The notes below the pieces were generated by a model. The model had not been told where the DNA came from. It saw only the letters and a program-made list of their open reading frames with translations, and searched no databases. A stretch of DNA of 64,000 bases from an uncultured Flavobacteriaceae bacterium (GTDB lineage: Bacteria > Bacteroidota > Bacteroidia > Flavobacteriales > Flavobacteriaceae), in the NCBI GenBank assembly GCA_937959395.1, contig CALGLR010000011.1:35289-99288 (forward strand), written 5' to 3'. Positions 28,019-35,483 of the stretch are shown here, piece after piece. Position numbers and translations under genes: made by a program. Numbering within the stretch: position 1 is the first letter of the stretch; each line of letters opens with the position of its first letter.

Positions 28019-30178
28019 TTAATAATTAAGTAACTCCTCAATTTTTACTTTAATTTTTTCAGTTGAAGGAATCATCGTCTCTTCTAAAACCGAATTTAAA
28101 GGAATTGCTGGCATGTTTTCGCTTCCAATAGTCATTACAGGTGCATCCAAATATTTAAAACATTCTTCCTGAATTTTACTAGCTAAAGCTCTTGCAAAAC
28201 TGTTATTGCTAGGCTCTTCTGTTACCACAAGACATTTTCCTGTTTTTTTAACCGATTTCATAATGATGTCTTCATCTAGAGGAAATAAAGTTCTCAAATC
28301 TACGACTTCCACTTGATCTCTCATTCCTTTAGTCGCATTCATTGCCCAATGTACTCCCATACCATAACTTACAATGGTTAATGTTTCTTTATTCTCTTGT
28401 TTCCATATTTCTTGCAGTATGTTTGCTTTTCCAAAAGGAAGCATGTAATCTTCGGCAGGCTCTATAGAAGTCGCTCCTTTAGTACCTGGCACTTTACTCC
28501 AATATAATCCTTTGTGTTCTAGAAAAACTACTGGATTAGGGTCGTAATAAGCTGCTTTTAACAATCCTTTTAAATCGGCACCATTACTAGGATATGCAAT
28601 TTTAATACCTCTAATATTTGTTAAGATACTTTCTACTGAAGATGAATGATAAGGACCTCCACTTCCATAAGCACCAATTGGCACTCTAAGAATCATGCTT
28701 ACTGGCCATTTTCCATTACTTAAATAACAACTTCTACTTACTTCAGTAAATAACTGATTTAATCCAGGCCAAATATAATCGGCAAACTGGACCTCAACAA
28801 TTGGTTTTAAACCAACGGCACTCATTCCAACCGTAGACCCAACGATAAAAGCTTCTTGAATTGGCGTATTAAATACGCGATCGTCTCCAAATTTTTGCGC
28901 TAAGGTTGCTGCTTCTCTAAATACGCCTCCTAAACGTCCACCAACATCTTGCCCGTACAACAAACATTCCTTATGCTTTTTCATTAATTCTTCAACAGCG
29001 AATAAAGCGCAATCTACCATTACAACCTTTTCTTCTCGCTTTGGAGAACGCTCTCCTACTTCTTCAGTAATTGGTGTTGGTGCAAAATCGTGAGTAAATA
29101 AATCTTCAGGTTTAGGATCTTCTGCTTTTAAGGCTTTTTCAAAATCGGCTTGTACTTTCGCTTTCGCGGAATTTTCTATCGCTTCAACTTCTTTTTCTGA
29201 AAAACCAGCATCCAATACTTGTTGTTTTAAAACAGGATAAGGATCTCTAGAACGTGCTTCTTCTAAATCATCTCTATACCATTCCATTCTAACACCAGAA
29301 GTATGATGATTTAATAACGGCACTTTAGCATGTACTAAAAATGGTCGGCGTTCTTTTCTAATGGTTTCTATGACGTCTTGTATTGCTAAATAGCTTTCCG
29401 TAAAGTTTGCGCCATCTATAGTAATGGCTTCTAATCCATTAAAACCTCTAGCATATTCAAAAGCATCTTGTGCTCTAGTTTCTGCAGCATTAGCAGAAAT
29501 ATCCCAACCATTATCTTGTACTAAATATAAAATTGGCATTTGTTTTAAAGCCGCCATTTGAAAGGCTTCTGAAATTTCTCCTTCTGTTACCGAGGCATCT
29601 CCTAAAGAACACACCACTATTGGGGCATTACCGCGCAGGAGGGAATCTTCTGAATGAACAGAAGAATCATAATCGCCAGAGAAATTATCTTTAGCATTTT
29701 TTGATTTAGATTCTGTGCCGTACTCATCCGCAAAGAGATTACCGTCTTCGCGGTAATTAAAGCCCATTGCAACACCAGTTGCTGGAATAGCTTGCATACC
29801 TGTTGCAGAAGATTGATGAGGGATTTTTGGTTTATCGTCATCTCTTAAACTAGGATGAGAATAATACGTTCTCCCCCCAGAAAACGGATCGTTTTTTTTT
29901 GCTAGTAATTGTAGCATGAGATCGTGAGGTTCTAAACCAAAAGAAAGCAACATGGCATCATCTCTGTAATAAGGAAAAGCATAATCTTGTGGTAATAATT
30001 GCATCCCTAAAGCAATTTGTATCGCTTCATGTCCTCTAGAAGTGGCATGCACATATTTAGAAACTTGCTTAAAATTAGCTTCGTACAATTCTGCCATTGC
30101 TTTGGCTGTACACATTTTTGAAAATCCTTTTTCTAATATCTCTTTACTTATCTTTTTCATCACGAATTCGCTAATCAT
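28019..30178 (-). CDS. 2-oxoacid dehydrogenase E1, fused alpha and beta subunits
   Basis: 719 residues. The alpha part (1 to about 365) has the thiamine-diphosphate motif GDASVTEGE at 193-201 and the phosphorylation-loop-like YRDDLEEARSRDPYP. The beta part (about 382-719) has QDVGGRLGGVFREA, TPIQEAFIVG and a C-terminal transketolase domain. With the aminotransferase and E2 downstream and upstream it looks like the branched-chain (BkdA1/A2) type. Residues about 141-183 form an acidic, low-complexity insertion just before the thiamine motif; its DNA carries hairpins typical of the dispersed repeats. An alternative start is Met7. E3 is not in the window. Confidence 0.9.
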   Translation of the reverse strand: MISEFVMKKISKEILEKGFSKMCTAKAMAELYEANFKQVSKYVHATSRGHEAIQIALGMQLLPQDYAFPYYRDDAMLLSFGLEPHDLMLQLLAKKNDPFSGGRTYYSHPSLRDDDKPKIPHQSSATGMQAIPATGVAMGFNYREDGNLFADEYGTESKSKNAKDNFSGDYDSSVHSEDSLLRGNAPIVVCSLGDASVTEGEISEAFQMAALKQMPILYLVQDNGWDISANAAETRAQDAFEYARGFNGLEAITIDGANFTESYLAIQDVIETIRKERRPFLVHAKVPLLNHHTSGVRMEWYRDDLEEARSRDPYPVLKQQVLDAGFSEKEVEAIENSAKAKVQADFEKALKAEDPKPEDLFTHDFAPTPITEEVGERSPKREEKVVMVDCALFAVEELMKKHKECLLYGQDVGGRLGGVFREAATLAQKFGDDRVFNTPIQEAFIVGSTVGMSAVGLKPIVEVQFADYIWPGLNQLFTEVSRSCYLSNGKWPVSMILRVPIGAYGSGGPYHSSSVESILTNIRGIKIAYPSNGADLKGLLKAAYYDPNPVVFLEHKGLYWSKVPGTKGATSIEPAEDYMLPFGKANILQEIWKQENKETLTIVSYGMGVHWAMNATKGMRDQVEVVDLRTLFPLDEDIIMKSVKKTGKCLVVTEEPSNNSFARALASKIQEECFKYLDAPVMTIGSENMPAIPLNSVLEETMIPSTEKIKVKIEELLNY
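29643..29757. repeat. Repeat-like insertion inside the E1 gene
   Basis: Contains ATTACCG-TCTT-CGCGGTAAT near 29738-29757 and TCTTCTG-AATGAA-CAGAAGA near 29646-29665, both hairpins, in frame within the E1 coding region (residues about 141-179). The first resembles the R2 hairpins found before several start codons in the paa cluster. Confidence 0.5.
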
Positions 30179-30203
30179 TTTGTTCTTCTTTTTAATATCT
30201 ATT

Positions 30204-30343
30204 CGTCAGTTCGAGTGAAATTGCTTTTTCGTTTTGTATTTAATAAAAATATCTACCAGATATTTTTATTAAATAGTGTATCGAGAACTTTGATTGCTTC
30301 TCGATACAATTTGCTCATTCTTCACAAATCACTCGAAGTGACG
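30204..30343. repeat. Palindromic intergenic element, family R1 (copy B)
   Basis: Starts CGTCAGTTCGAGT (30204-30216) and ends ACTCGAAGTGACG (30331-30343). Inside are TATCGAGAA and TTCTCGATA, a second inverted pair. It lies immediately upstream of the E1 start codon. Confidence 0.7.
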
Positions 30344-30377
30344 TTATTTATTGCTGCGTAACTTTGTTTTTTCTTCT

Positions 30378-30410
30378 AGACCTGACAGGTTTTAAAAACC
30401 TGTCAGGTCT
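30378..30410. repeat. Long palindrome, family R3 (ACCTGACAGGT type)
   Basis: Arms AGACCTGACAGGTTTT and AAAACCTGTCAGGTCT are inverted repeats with one base between. Relatives are at 47296-47328 (paaE-paaA gap) and 33710-33746. It lies downstream of ilvE and could act as a terminator. Confidence 0.6.
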
Positions 30411-30417
30411 TTGATTT

Positions 30418-30492
30418 GCGTTAGGGATTGAACGGTCTGTTTGAGCTCCTCGCAGAGAGCGAGTAGTGAAAGCCCGACCCTTGTGGTAACGC
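30418..30492. repeat. GC-rich structured element (GCGTTA...TAACGC)
   Basis: 75 nt, much richer in G+C than its surroundings, bounded by GCGTTA (30418-30423) and TAACGC (30487-30492). It contains the perfect hairpin CTCGC-AGAGA-GCGAG at 30449-30463 and an 'AAGCCCGACCC' stretch. It lies 11 bp from the ilvE stop. From memory similar GC-rich islands recur in flavobacterial intergenic regions. Whether it is a small RNA, a repeat or a terminator cannot be told here. Confidence 0.5.
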
Positions 30493-30502
30493 CCAAGTTA
30501 TT

Positions 30503-31570
30503 TTAAACTAATTCTTTTTCAATTTTAGTCATCCAATTGAATTTATCTTCAACTTTACCAGTTTTTATAGCATTTAGAGTATTATTAACGTCTAAACCTA
30601 CAGGACTTTCATTAGAAACATGGATCGTTTCACCATCAAGTCCAATTTCCTGAATGTAAGCGATTCCCACTGCTGTTCCAGTTCCAAAGGCTTCTTCCAA
30701 ACTGCCATTATTCGAAGCTTCTTTTATTTCATCTATAGTAATCGTACGTTCAACAACTTCAAATCCTTTATCTCTTAGAATAGCTATAACACTCATTCTT
30801 GTAATACCATCTAGAATAGAACCATCTCGTTTAGGGGTTACAAAACCACCATTTATTTTGAAGAAAATATTCATAGTTCCCACTTCTTGAATGTATTTAT
30901 GCTCTACAGCATCTAACCATAATACTTGATCATACCCTTTTGCTTTTGCTAATTCGGTAGGGCGAATAGCTGCAGCATAATTCCCTGCTGCTTTGGCTTC
31001 TCCTGTTCCGCCTTGTGCTGCTCTTATGTATTCTTTCTCTGCCCATAATTTTATGCGCTTACCAAAAAACGGTCCTGCTGGTGAGGCCATAATAATAAAC
31101 TTATAATGCGTCGCTGCACGCATACCTATAAAAGGCTCGTCTGCATACATAAACGGTCTTAAATATAAAGCGCTTCCATCTTTTGGCGGAATCCAATTAT
31201 GTTCTACCGCTACCAATTGCTTTAAGCCTTCAACAAATAAATCTTCAGGGAAATTTGGCATTCCCATACGATCTGCACTCGTATTTAATCGTGCTGCATT
31301 TTTTGTTGCACGAAATAACATTGGGTTTCCATCGTCATCAACAGTAGCTTTCATACCTTCAAAAATAGCTTGCCCGTAATGTAAAGCCATAGCTGCTGGA
31401 TGTGTCGCTATTGGTTTTAAAGGTTCTATTCTTGGGTTTACCCATTGGCCATTTTCATAATCACAAATAAACATGTGATCTGTAAAAATAGTACCTAATG
31501 GAATGTTATTAAAATCTAAAGTATCCACTTTAGATGTTGAGACTTTGGTTGTGGTTATATTATGTGGCAT
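30503..31570 (-). CDS. ilvE: Branched-chain amino acid aminotransferase (class II type)
   Basis: 355 residues of the fold-type IV PLP aminotransferase family. The PLP lysine is K193 in GEAKAAGNYAAAI. Other typical pieces are HYGQAIFEGMKA (65-75), LYLRPFMYADE and EVGTMNIFFKI. It interconverts leucine, isoleucine and valine with their 2-oxo acids in the cytosol. Lying between the E1 and E2 genes of a branched-chain-type dehydrogenase, it fits catabolism of branched-chain amino acids; activity on phenylalanine is possible but unproven. Short repeats sit in its leader (31588-31608 and 31639-31740). Confidence 0.93.
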   Translation of the reverse strand: MPHNITTTKVSTSKVDTLDFNNIPLGTIFTDHMFICDYENGQWVNPRIEPLKPIATHPAAMALHYGQAIFEGMKATVDDDGNPMLFRATKNAARLNTSADRMGMPNFPEDLFVEGLKQLVAVEHNWIPPKDGSALYLRPFMYADEPFIGMRAATHYKFIIMASPAGPFFGKRIKLWAEKEYIRAAQGGTGEAKAAGNYAAAIRPTELAKAKGYDQVLWLDAVEHKYIQEVGTMNIFFKINGGFVTPKRDGSILDGITRMSVIAILRDKGFEVVERTITIDEIKEASNNGSLEEAFGTGTAVGIAYIQEIGLDGETIHVSNESPVGLDVNNTLNAIKTGKVEDKFNWMTKIEKELV

Positions 31571-31587
31571 CGTTTTTATTTTGTGTG

Positions 31588-31608
31588 ATTCTGAAATAAG
31601 TTCAGAAT
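31588..31608. repeat. Short palindrome, family R5, in the ilvE leader
   Basis: ATTCTGAA-ATAAG-TTCAGAAT, a perfect 8-bp-arm inverted repeat 18 bp before the ilvE ATG. Related sequence occurs inside the element at 22091-22230. It could be an operator, but its dispersal suggests a repeat. Confidence 0.45.
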
Positions 31609-31638
31609 GACGATATTGTATTTCATTTGTTAATCTGT

Positions 31639-31740
31639 CGTCAGTTCGAGTAAAATTGATTTTTCTGCAATTTTATATCGAGAACCTTAATTGCTTCTCG
31701 ATACAATTTGCTCATTCTTCACAAATTACTCGAAGTGACG
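31639..31740. repeat. Palindromic intergenic element, family R1 (copy C)
   Basis: Starts CGTCAGTTCGAGT and ends ACTCGAAGTGACG, with the internal pair TATCGAGAA / TTCTCGATA. Its right half is nearly identical to that of copy B at 30204-30343. It lies between the E2 stop and the ilvE start. Confidence 0.75.
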
Positions 31741-31746
31741 TACTAT

Positions 31747-33048
31747 TTATATTTTTCTATTAGTATCGAATTGCTCAAAATAATCAGCAACTCGCTTTAC
31801 GAAACTTCCGCCTAAAAAGCCATCAACTACGCGATGATCGAATGATAATGATAAATACATCATACTGCGAATAGCGATTTCATCACCATTTTCAGTTTCT
31901 ATGACTTCTGCTCTTTTTTTAATAATTCCTAATGCTAAAATGGCAACTTCTGGCTGATTAATAATTGGTGTACCCATGACACTCCCAAAAGTACCAACAT
32001 TAGAAATTGTAAACGTACTTCCCTTTATATCGTCTCCTGCTAATTTGTTTTCTCTTGCTTTGCCAGCTAATTCATTCACGTTTGAAGCCAGTTGTTTTAA
32101 ATCTTTAGTATCCGCATTTTTTACTACTGGTACAATTAAATTACCATTTGGTAAAGCGGTAGCCATTCCTATATTAATATTTTCTTTTACAATAATATTT
32201 TCACCATCTACAGAAGCATTAATATTTGGAAAATCCTTTACCGCTTTAGCTACAGCCTCTACAAATAATGGCGTAAACGTTAAACGTTCTCCATGTTTTT
32301 CTTGAAACGCTACTTTATTAGCATTTCGCCATTTTACCATATTGGTTAAATCGGCTTCAACATAAGCTGTCACGTGAGGTGATGTATGCTTAGAATACAC
32401 CATATGATCTGCAATCATTTGGCGCATGCGGTCCATTTTTATAATCTTGCCAGTTCCTTTATCTAAATTAAGCTGTGGAATACGATAAGCAGTTGGATCT
32501 TGTGCTGGTGCTTGCTGAACAAATTGATAAGGTCTCCCTTGTTCTATATATTGAAACACATCACTTTTTCTAAGTCTATTATCACTTCCTGTTGCTGGAA
32601 TACGGGCTAACTCTTCAAAACTAATGTGTTCTTCTTTAGCAATTTCTATAATTAATGGCGAGAAAAAAGTATTTGAATTTGAAGTAGAAAATGATGTTGG
32701 TGTTGAAACAGATGGTGTTGGTTTTGGCCTTTTAGCCTTTCCTACTGATTTTTTTGTTTCTTCGGAAGATTTCTTATCTGTGACTTTAGAATCACGAGAA
32801 TTCGGGGCTGAAGCTTTTAGTATTGCAATAACTTCACCTACAGGAACCACATCTTTTGCTTGAAAAAGCATTTTCTCTAACACTCCCGCAGAAGGTGCTG
32901 GCACTTCATTATCAACCTTATCGGTCGCTACCTCAAGAATGATATCCCCTTCATCAAAACTATCTCCTTCGTTTATTAACCAGTTAATAATTGTTCCTTC
33001 TGTGATGCTTTCACCCATTTTGGGCATTTTAAACTCAATTTCTTTCAA
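31747..33048 (-). CDS. 2-oxoacid dehydrogenase E2 (dihydrolipoyl acyltransferase)
   Basis: 433 residues. An N-terminal lipoyl domain carries K44 in EVATDKVDNEV. A Ser/Thr/Pro-rich linker (about 85-130) follows, then the E3/E1-binding domain (FFSPLIIEIAKEEHISFEELA, about 127-175) and the catalytic acyltransferase domain ending with SFDHRVVDGFLGG, whose His and Asp are the active-site residues. It transfers acyl groups to CoA, giving branched-chain acyl-CoAs if the complex is Bkd-like. It is divergent from the Lrp gene and is probably the first gene of the E2-ilvE-E1 group, although repeats lie in both gaps. Confidence 0.93.
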   Translation of the reverse strand: MKEIEFKMPKMGESITEGTIINWLINEGDSFDEGDIILEVATDKVDNEVPAPSAGVLEKMLFQAKDVVPVGEVIAILKASAPNSRDSKVTDKKSSEETKKSVGKAKRPKPTPSVSTPTSFSTSNSNTFFSPLIIEIAKEEHISFEELARIPATGSDNRLRKSDVFQYIEQGRPYQFVQQAPAQDPTAYRIPQLNLDKGTGKIIKMDRMRQMIADHMVYSKHTSPHVTAYVEADLTNMVKWRNANKVAFQEKHGERLTFTPLFVEAVAKAVKDFPNINASVDGENIIVKENINIGMATALPNGNLIVPVVKNADTKDLKQLASNVNELAGKARENKLAGDDIKGSTFTISNVGTFGSVMGTPIINQPEVAILALGIIKKRAEVIETENGDEIAIRSMMYLSLSFDHRVVDGFLGGSFVKRVADYFEQFDTNRKI

Positions 33049-33161
33049 TTACAAACGATTTTAGTTGAAGAATTAAAGTTAATATTATTACTCAAATCAT
33101 TTTGTTAAAATCTATTTTCATAATCACAAGCAGAAAATAATTCTATTATTTAATTAATATT

Positions 33162-33176
33162 AAGAATATTATTCTT
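33162..33176. promoter_or_regulatory. Candidate Lrp/AsnC operator between E2 and lrp genes
   Basis: AAGAATATTATTCTT is a perfect 15-bp palindrome in the divergent promoter region, about 9 bp upstream of the -7 box of the lrp gene. Lrp-type regulators bind AT-rich palindromes of this size, and the Lrp-type BkdR of Pseudomonas controls a bkd operon. Assignment to this regulator is inference. Confidence 0.45.
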
Positions 33177-33184
33177 TTATGGTT

Positions 33185-33192
33185 TATATTTG
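33185..33192 (+). promoter_or_regulatory. Candidate -7 box of the lrp gene
   Basis: TATATTTG fits TAnnTTTG and lies 25 nt before the ATG at 33217. Confidence 0.45.
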
Positions 33193-33216
33193 TACTGTTA
33201 AAATAAAATTTTTCTT

Positions 33217-33696
33217 ATGCAGAATAGATTAGACAAAATAGATACTAAGATCTTATCCTTACTTCAAGAGAACAGCAATAGAACGACAAAGAGCATTGCT
33301 AATGAATTAGGAATGACCACTACACCTATATTCGAACGCATTAAGAAATTAGAAAAAGAAGGTTACATAAAAAAATACGTAGCGGTTTTAAATCATAAAA
33401 AAATAGGTTTAAAACAAACGGTTTTTATTGGCATAACATTACAAGGGCACACCAGAAGTTATCTTGAAAAATTCGTAAAACAAATTAACAATTTCCCTGA
33501 AGTTATAGAATGCCACAGAGTAAGTGGAAACTTTGATTATTTACTAAAACTAGTCGTTGAAGATATTGAAGCTTATGAAACTTTTATTATTTCGAAGTTA
33601 ACGCTACTTCCTTACTTAGGAAATGTACAAAGCTTAATTACGTTGTCTACAGGAAAAGAAACTAATGAGATTGATTTGAGTGGGATTATTGAATAG
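33217..33696 (+). CDS. Lrp/AsnC-family transcriptional regulator
   Basis: 159 residues. The N-terminal helix-turn-helix includes LDKIDTKILSLLQENSNRTTKSIANELGMTTTPIFERIKKLEKEGYI (written here only as its position, about 4-50, with key LDxxDxxIL and RIKKLE). The C-terminal RAM ligand-binding domain covers about 65-145 (ECHRVSGNFDYLLKLVVED). It is divergent from the E2 gene, so control of the branched-chain dehydrogenase genes in response to an amino acid is the likely role. It ends at a bidirectional hairpin shared with paaY. Confidence 0.92.
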   Translation: MQNRLDKIDTKILSLLQENSNRTTKSIANELGMTTTPIFERIKKLEKEGYIKKYVAVLNHKKIGLKQTVFIGITLQGHTRSYLEKFVKQINNFPEVIECHRVSGNFDYLLKLVVEDIEAYETFIISKLTLLPYLGNVQSLITLSTGKETNEIDLSGIIE

Positions 33697-33709
33697 ACCT
33701 TTAATACAA

Positions 33710-33746
33710 AAAGACCTGTGAGGTTTTGAAAACCTCACAGGTCTTT
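33710..33746. terminator. Bidirectional hairpin terminator between lrp and paaY
   Basis: Arms AAAGACCTGTGAGGTTTT and AAAACCTCACAGGTCTTT form a perfect 18-bp stem with one base between, A/T-flanked on both sides. It ends 3 bp before the paaY stop and starts 13 bp after the lrp stop, so it can serve both convergent genes. It is related to the R3 palindromes. Confidence 0.75.
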
Positions 33747-33748
33747 GT

Positions 33749-34345
33749 TTATTTCTTAAAAGTATCTCTCAACGTTTTATATGCTTCATCTTGAGTTGGT
33801 AAGTTTTCAGGAACCTCACGTAATGGTTCTACTGCTTTTAAAGTCTCATGACAATCTGTTGGTAACTGTTGGTATAATTGTGTTCCTTTAGTTTTCCAAG
33901 CCATCATTTCATCGCTCACTTGCTTTATTACTTTTGCTGGATTACCAACAACGAGACTTCGACTAGGGATTTTAGTCTCCCCTTTAACAAAAGCCATTGC
34001 CCCTACAATACACTCATCGCCAATTTCGGCATCATCCATAATCACAGTATTCATACCAATAAGGCAATTACGACCTAAATTAGCGCCATGAATAATCGCT
34101 CCATGACCAACATGAGCACTTTCTTTTAAAGTTATTGATTTTCCTGGAAACATATGCACGGTACAGTTCTCCTGAACATTTACACCGTCTTCTAAAATAA
34201 TTTGCCCCCAATCACCACGAATTGCAGCTCCTGGGCCAATATAACATTTCTTACCGATAATAACATTACCTGTTACTGCTGCTAACGGGTGTACGAAACT
34301 ACTTTCGTGTACTACTGGTGTGTAGCCTTTAAAACTGTAAATCAT
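33749..34345 (-). CDS. paaY: PaaY-like hexapeptide-repeat protein (gamma carbonic anhydrase fold)
   Basis: 198 residues made of left-handed beta-helix hexapeptide repeats (VIIGKKCYIGPGAAIRGD, NCTVHMFPG, HVGHGAIIHGANLGRNCLIGMN). The three metal-binding histidines fall in the TVHM and HVGHGAIIHG region. PaaY proteins are thioesterases or scaffold proteins linked to the phenylacetate pathway. It is the last gene of the paa cluster, following the small gene at 34347 with a 1-bp gap, and ends at the 33710-33746 terminator. Confidence 0.88.
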   Translation of the reverse strand: MIYSFKGYTPVVHESSFVHPLAAVTGNVIIGKKCYIGPGAAIRGDWGQIILEDGVNVQENCTVHMFPGKSITLKESAHVGHGAIIHGANLGRNCLIGMNTVIMDDAEIGDECIVGAMAFVKGETKIPSRSLVVGNPAKVIKQVSDEMMAWKTKGTQLYQQLPTDCHETLKAVEPLREVPENLPTQDEAYKTLRDTFKK

Positions 34346-34346
34346 A

Positions 34347-34685
34347 TTATAATTCTTCTATTATTGAATTGCCTTTGCTTTTTTCTCCAGATGTCCATTG
34401 CCATTCTTCATGTAACCTGATCTTTCCATTAGCTAACACTTCTGGTACAGATTTACATATCCCAGTCATTAATTCTCCATTAACATTAATTTGATGGTAT
34501 CTCATATTTATTTCTCCATCTAATGAAACTAATCCTATAAGGTGTCCTTCAATAATTTTGCCTCCAGAATACTTCGCTGTTAATCTATTTTCAGTTTGCT
34601 TATAATAAAAAATAGTCTCATCTGAAGTCTCACTATTAATAGTGTTTTTTACAGCTTTAAATTTTTTATCATTATAATTAAACAT
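34347..34685 (-). CDS. Small conserved protein of unknown function in the paa cluster
   Basis: 112 residues with no signal peptide or membrane segment. It looks like a small beta-rich domain: short strands alternate in YYKQTENRLTAKYSGGKIIEGHLIG, MRYHQINVNGELMTG and GKIRLHEEWQWTSGEKSKGNS. Similar proteins in flavobacteria are, as I recall, sometimes labelled 'N-acetylglutamate synthase' without basis. Its ATG follows the stop of the hydratase-like gene directly (TAA-ATG) and it is 1 bp from paaY, so it is translationally coupled. Its role is unknown; a link to the paa pathway or its thioesters is only positional. Confidence 0.85.
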   Translation of the reverse strand: MFNYNDKKFKAVKNTINSETSDETIFYYKQTENRLTAKYSGGKIIEGHLIGLVSLDGEINMRYHQINVNGELMTGICKSVPEVLANGKIRLHEEWQWTSGEKSKGNSIIEEL

Positions 34686-35438
34686 TTACTTAAACCCTTT
34701 TAATTTTTGTTTTGTGAATTCAGAAAGCACTAAACGTCCACTAATTACAGCGCGTTCAGCTAAAAGAGAATCCCAATCTTCGGTTCCTTTCCAAAAAATA
34801 GTTTTCATTTCTTTCATAGCCTCCGTATTATAAGTACATAAGTTTTCTGCAAAGCTTTTAACCGCCGCATCTAATTCTTCAGTATTGTCATAAACTTGGG
34901 CGTATAACCCTTTTTCTTTTGCCCATTCCGCTGGGTAAAACGTATTCGCGTCTATTGCTATTTGTGACATTCCGCTTAATCCAATTTTACGTTCAATTGC
35001 TGGGCCAACAACAAATGGTCCAATACCAATATTTAATTCACTTAACTTAATTGCTGCAAATTTAGAAGCCATACAATAATCGGTTGAGGCAGCTAAACCT
35101 ACACCACCACCAACTGTTTTTCCTTGTACGCGCCCAATAATAAATTTTGGACATTTACGCATCGCGTTTATGACATTAGCAAAGCCAGAAAAGAATACTC
35201 TACCCGTTTCTGCATCGTTAATATTTATTAATTCTTTAAAACTTGCTCCAGCACAAAATGTTCTATCGCCTCCACTTTTTAAAACGATCACTTTAATGGC
35301 ATCATTTGCTCCTGCTTCGGTTATTGTTTTGGCTAATTTTGCTAATATATCTCCAGGTAAGGAGTTATGTGCAGGATGAAAAAATTCTATATATCCTACT
35401 TCGTTTTCTATTGTTTGTTTTACGTATGGATCGTTCAT
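34686..35438 (-). CDS. Enoyl-CoA hydratase/isomerase family protein (PaaF-like position)
   Basis: 250 residues from the ATG at 35438. An in-frame ATG at 35468 would add residues (RYPHARAV) encoded by a repeat hairpin, so I reject it. Crotonase-fold motifs are FCAGASFKEL (oxyanion hole), GKTVGGGVGLAASTD and KLSELNIGIGPFVVGP. The position of the first catalytic Glu of hydratases (GCEL in relatives) is Gly (GVGL), while the second Glu (SEL) is kept. The pathway place fits PaaF (2,3-dehydroadipyl-CoA hydratase), but the residue change leaves isomerase or other crotonase chemistry open. It is coupled to the genes downstream. Confidence 0.85.
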   Translation of the reverse strand: MNDPYVKQTIENEVGYIEFFHPAHNSLPGDILAKLAKTITEAGANDAIKVIVLKSGGDRTFCAGASFKELININDAETGRVFFSGFANVINAMRKCPKFIIGRVQGKTVGGGVGLAASTDYCMASKFAAIKLSELNIGIGPFVVGPAIERKIGLSGMSQIAIDANTFYPAEWAKEKGLYAQVYDNTEELDAAVKSFAENLCTYNTEAMKEMKTIFWKGTEDWDSLLAERAVISGRLVLSEFTKQKLKGFK

Positions 35439-35444
35439 GTTTAC

Positions 35445-35464
35445 TGCCCGCGCATGCGGGTATC
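35445..35464. repeat. R2 hairpin 6 nt before the hydratase-like start codon
   Basis: On the + strand TGCCCGC-GCAT-GCGGGTATC. Read in the gene direction it is GATACCCGC...GCGGGCA followed by GTAAAC-ATG. Same family and spacing class as the hairpins before paaZ, the SDR gene and paaC. Confidence 0.8.
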
Positions 35465-35483
35465 TCATTATTATTAGTTCTTA

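Noticed and set aside
30204..30343. R1 hairpins as tRNA or riboswitch
   Set aside because: No cloverleaf, no CCA or T-loop signature, and the same sequence recurs in unrelated gaps, so a dispersed repeat is simpler.
32624..32863. Open frame antisense to the E2 gene
   Set aside because: It runs antisense to the linker region of E2, whose biased codons keep the opposite strand open; no independent support.
35439..35468. Longer start of the hydratase-like protein at 35468
   Set aside because: The added residues are encoded by the R2 hairpin and a non-conserved stretch; the ATG at 35438 gives the family-typical N-terminus.
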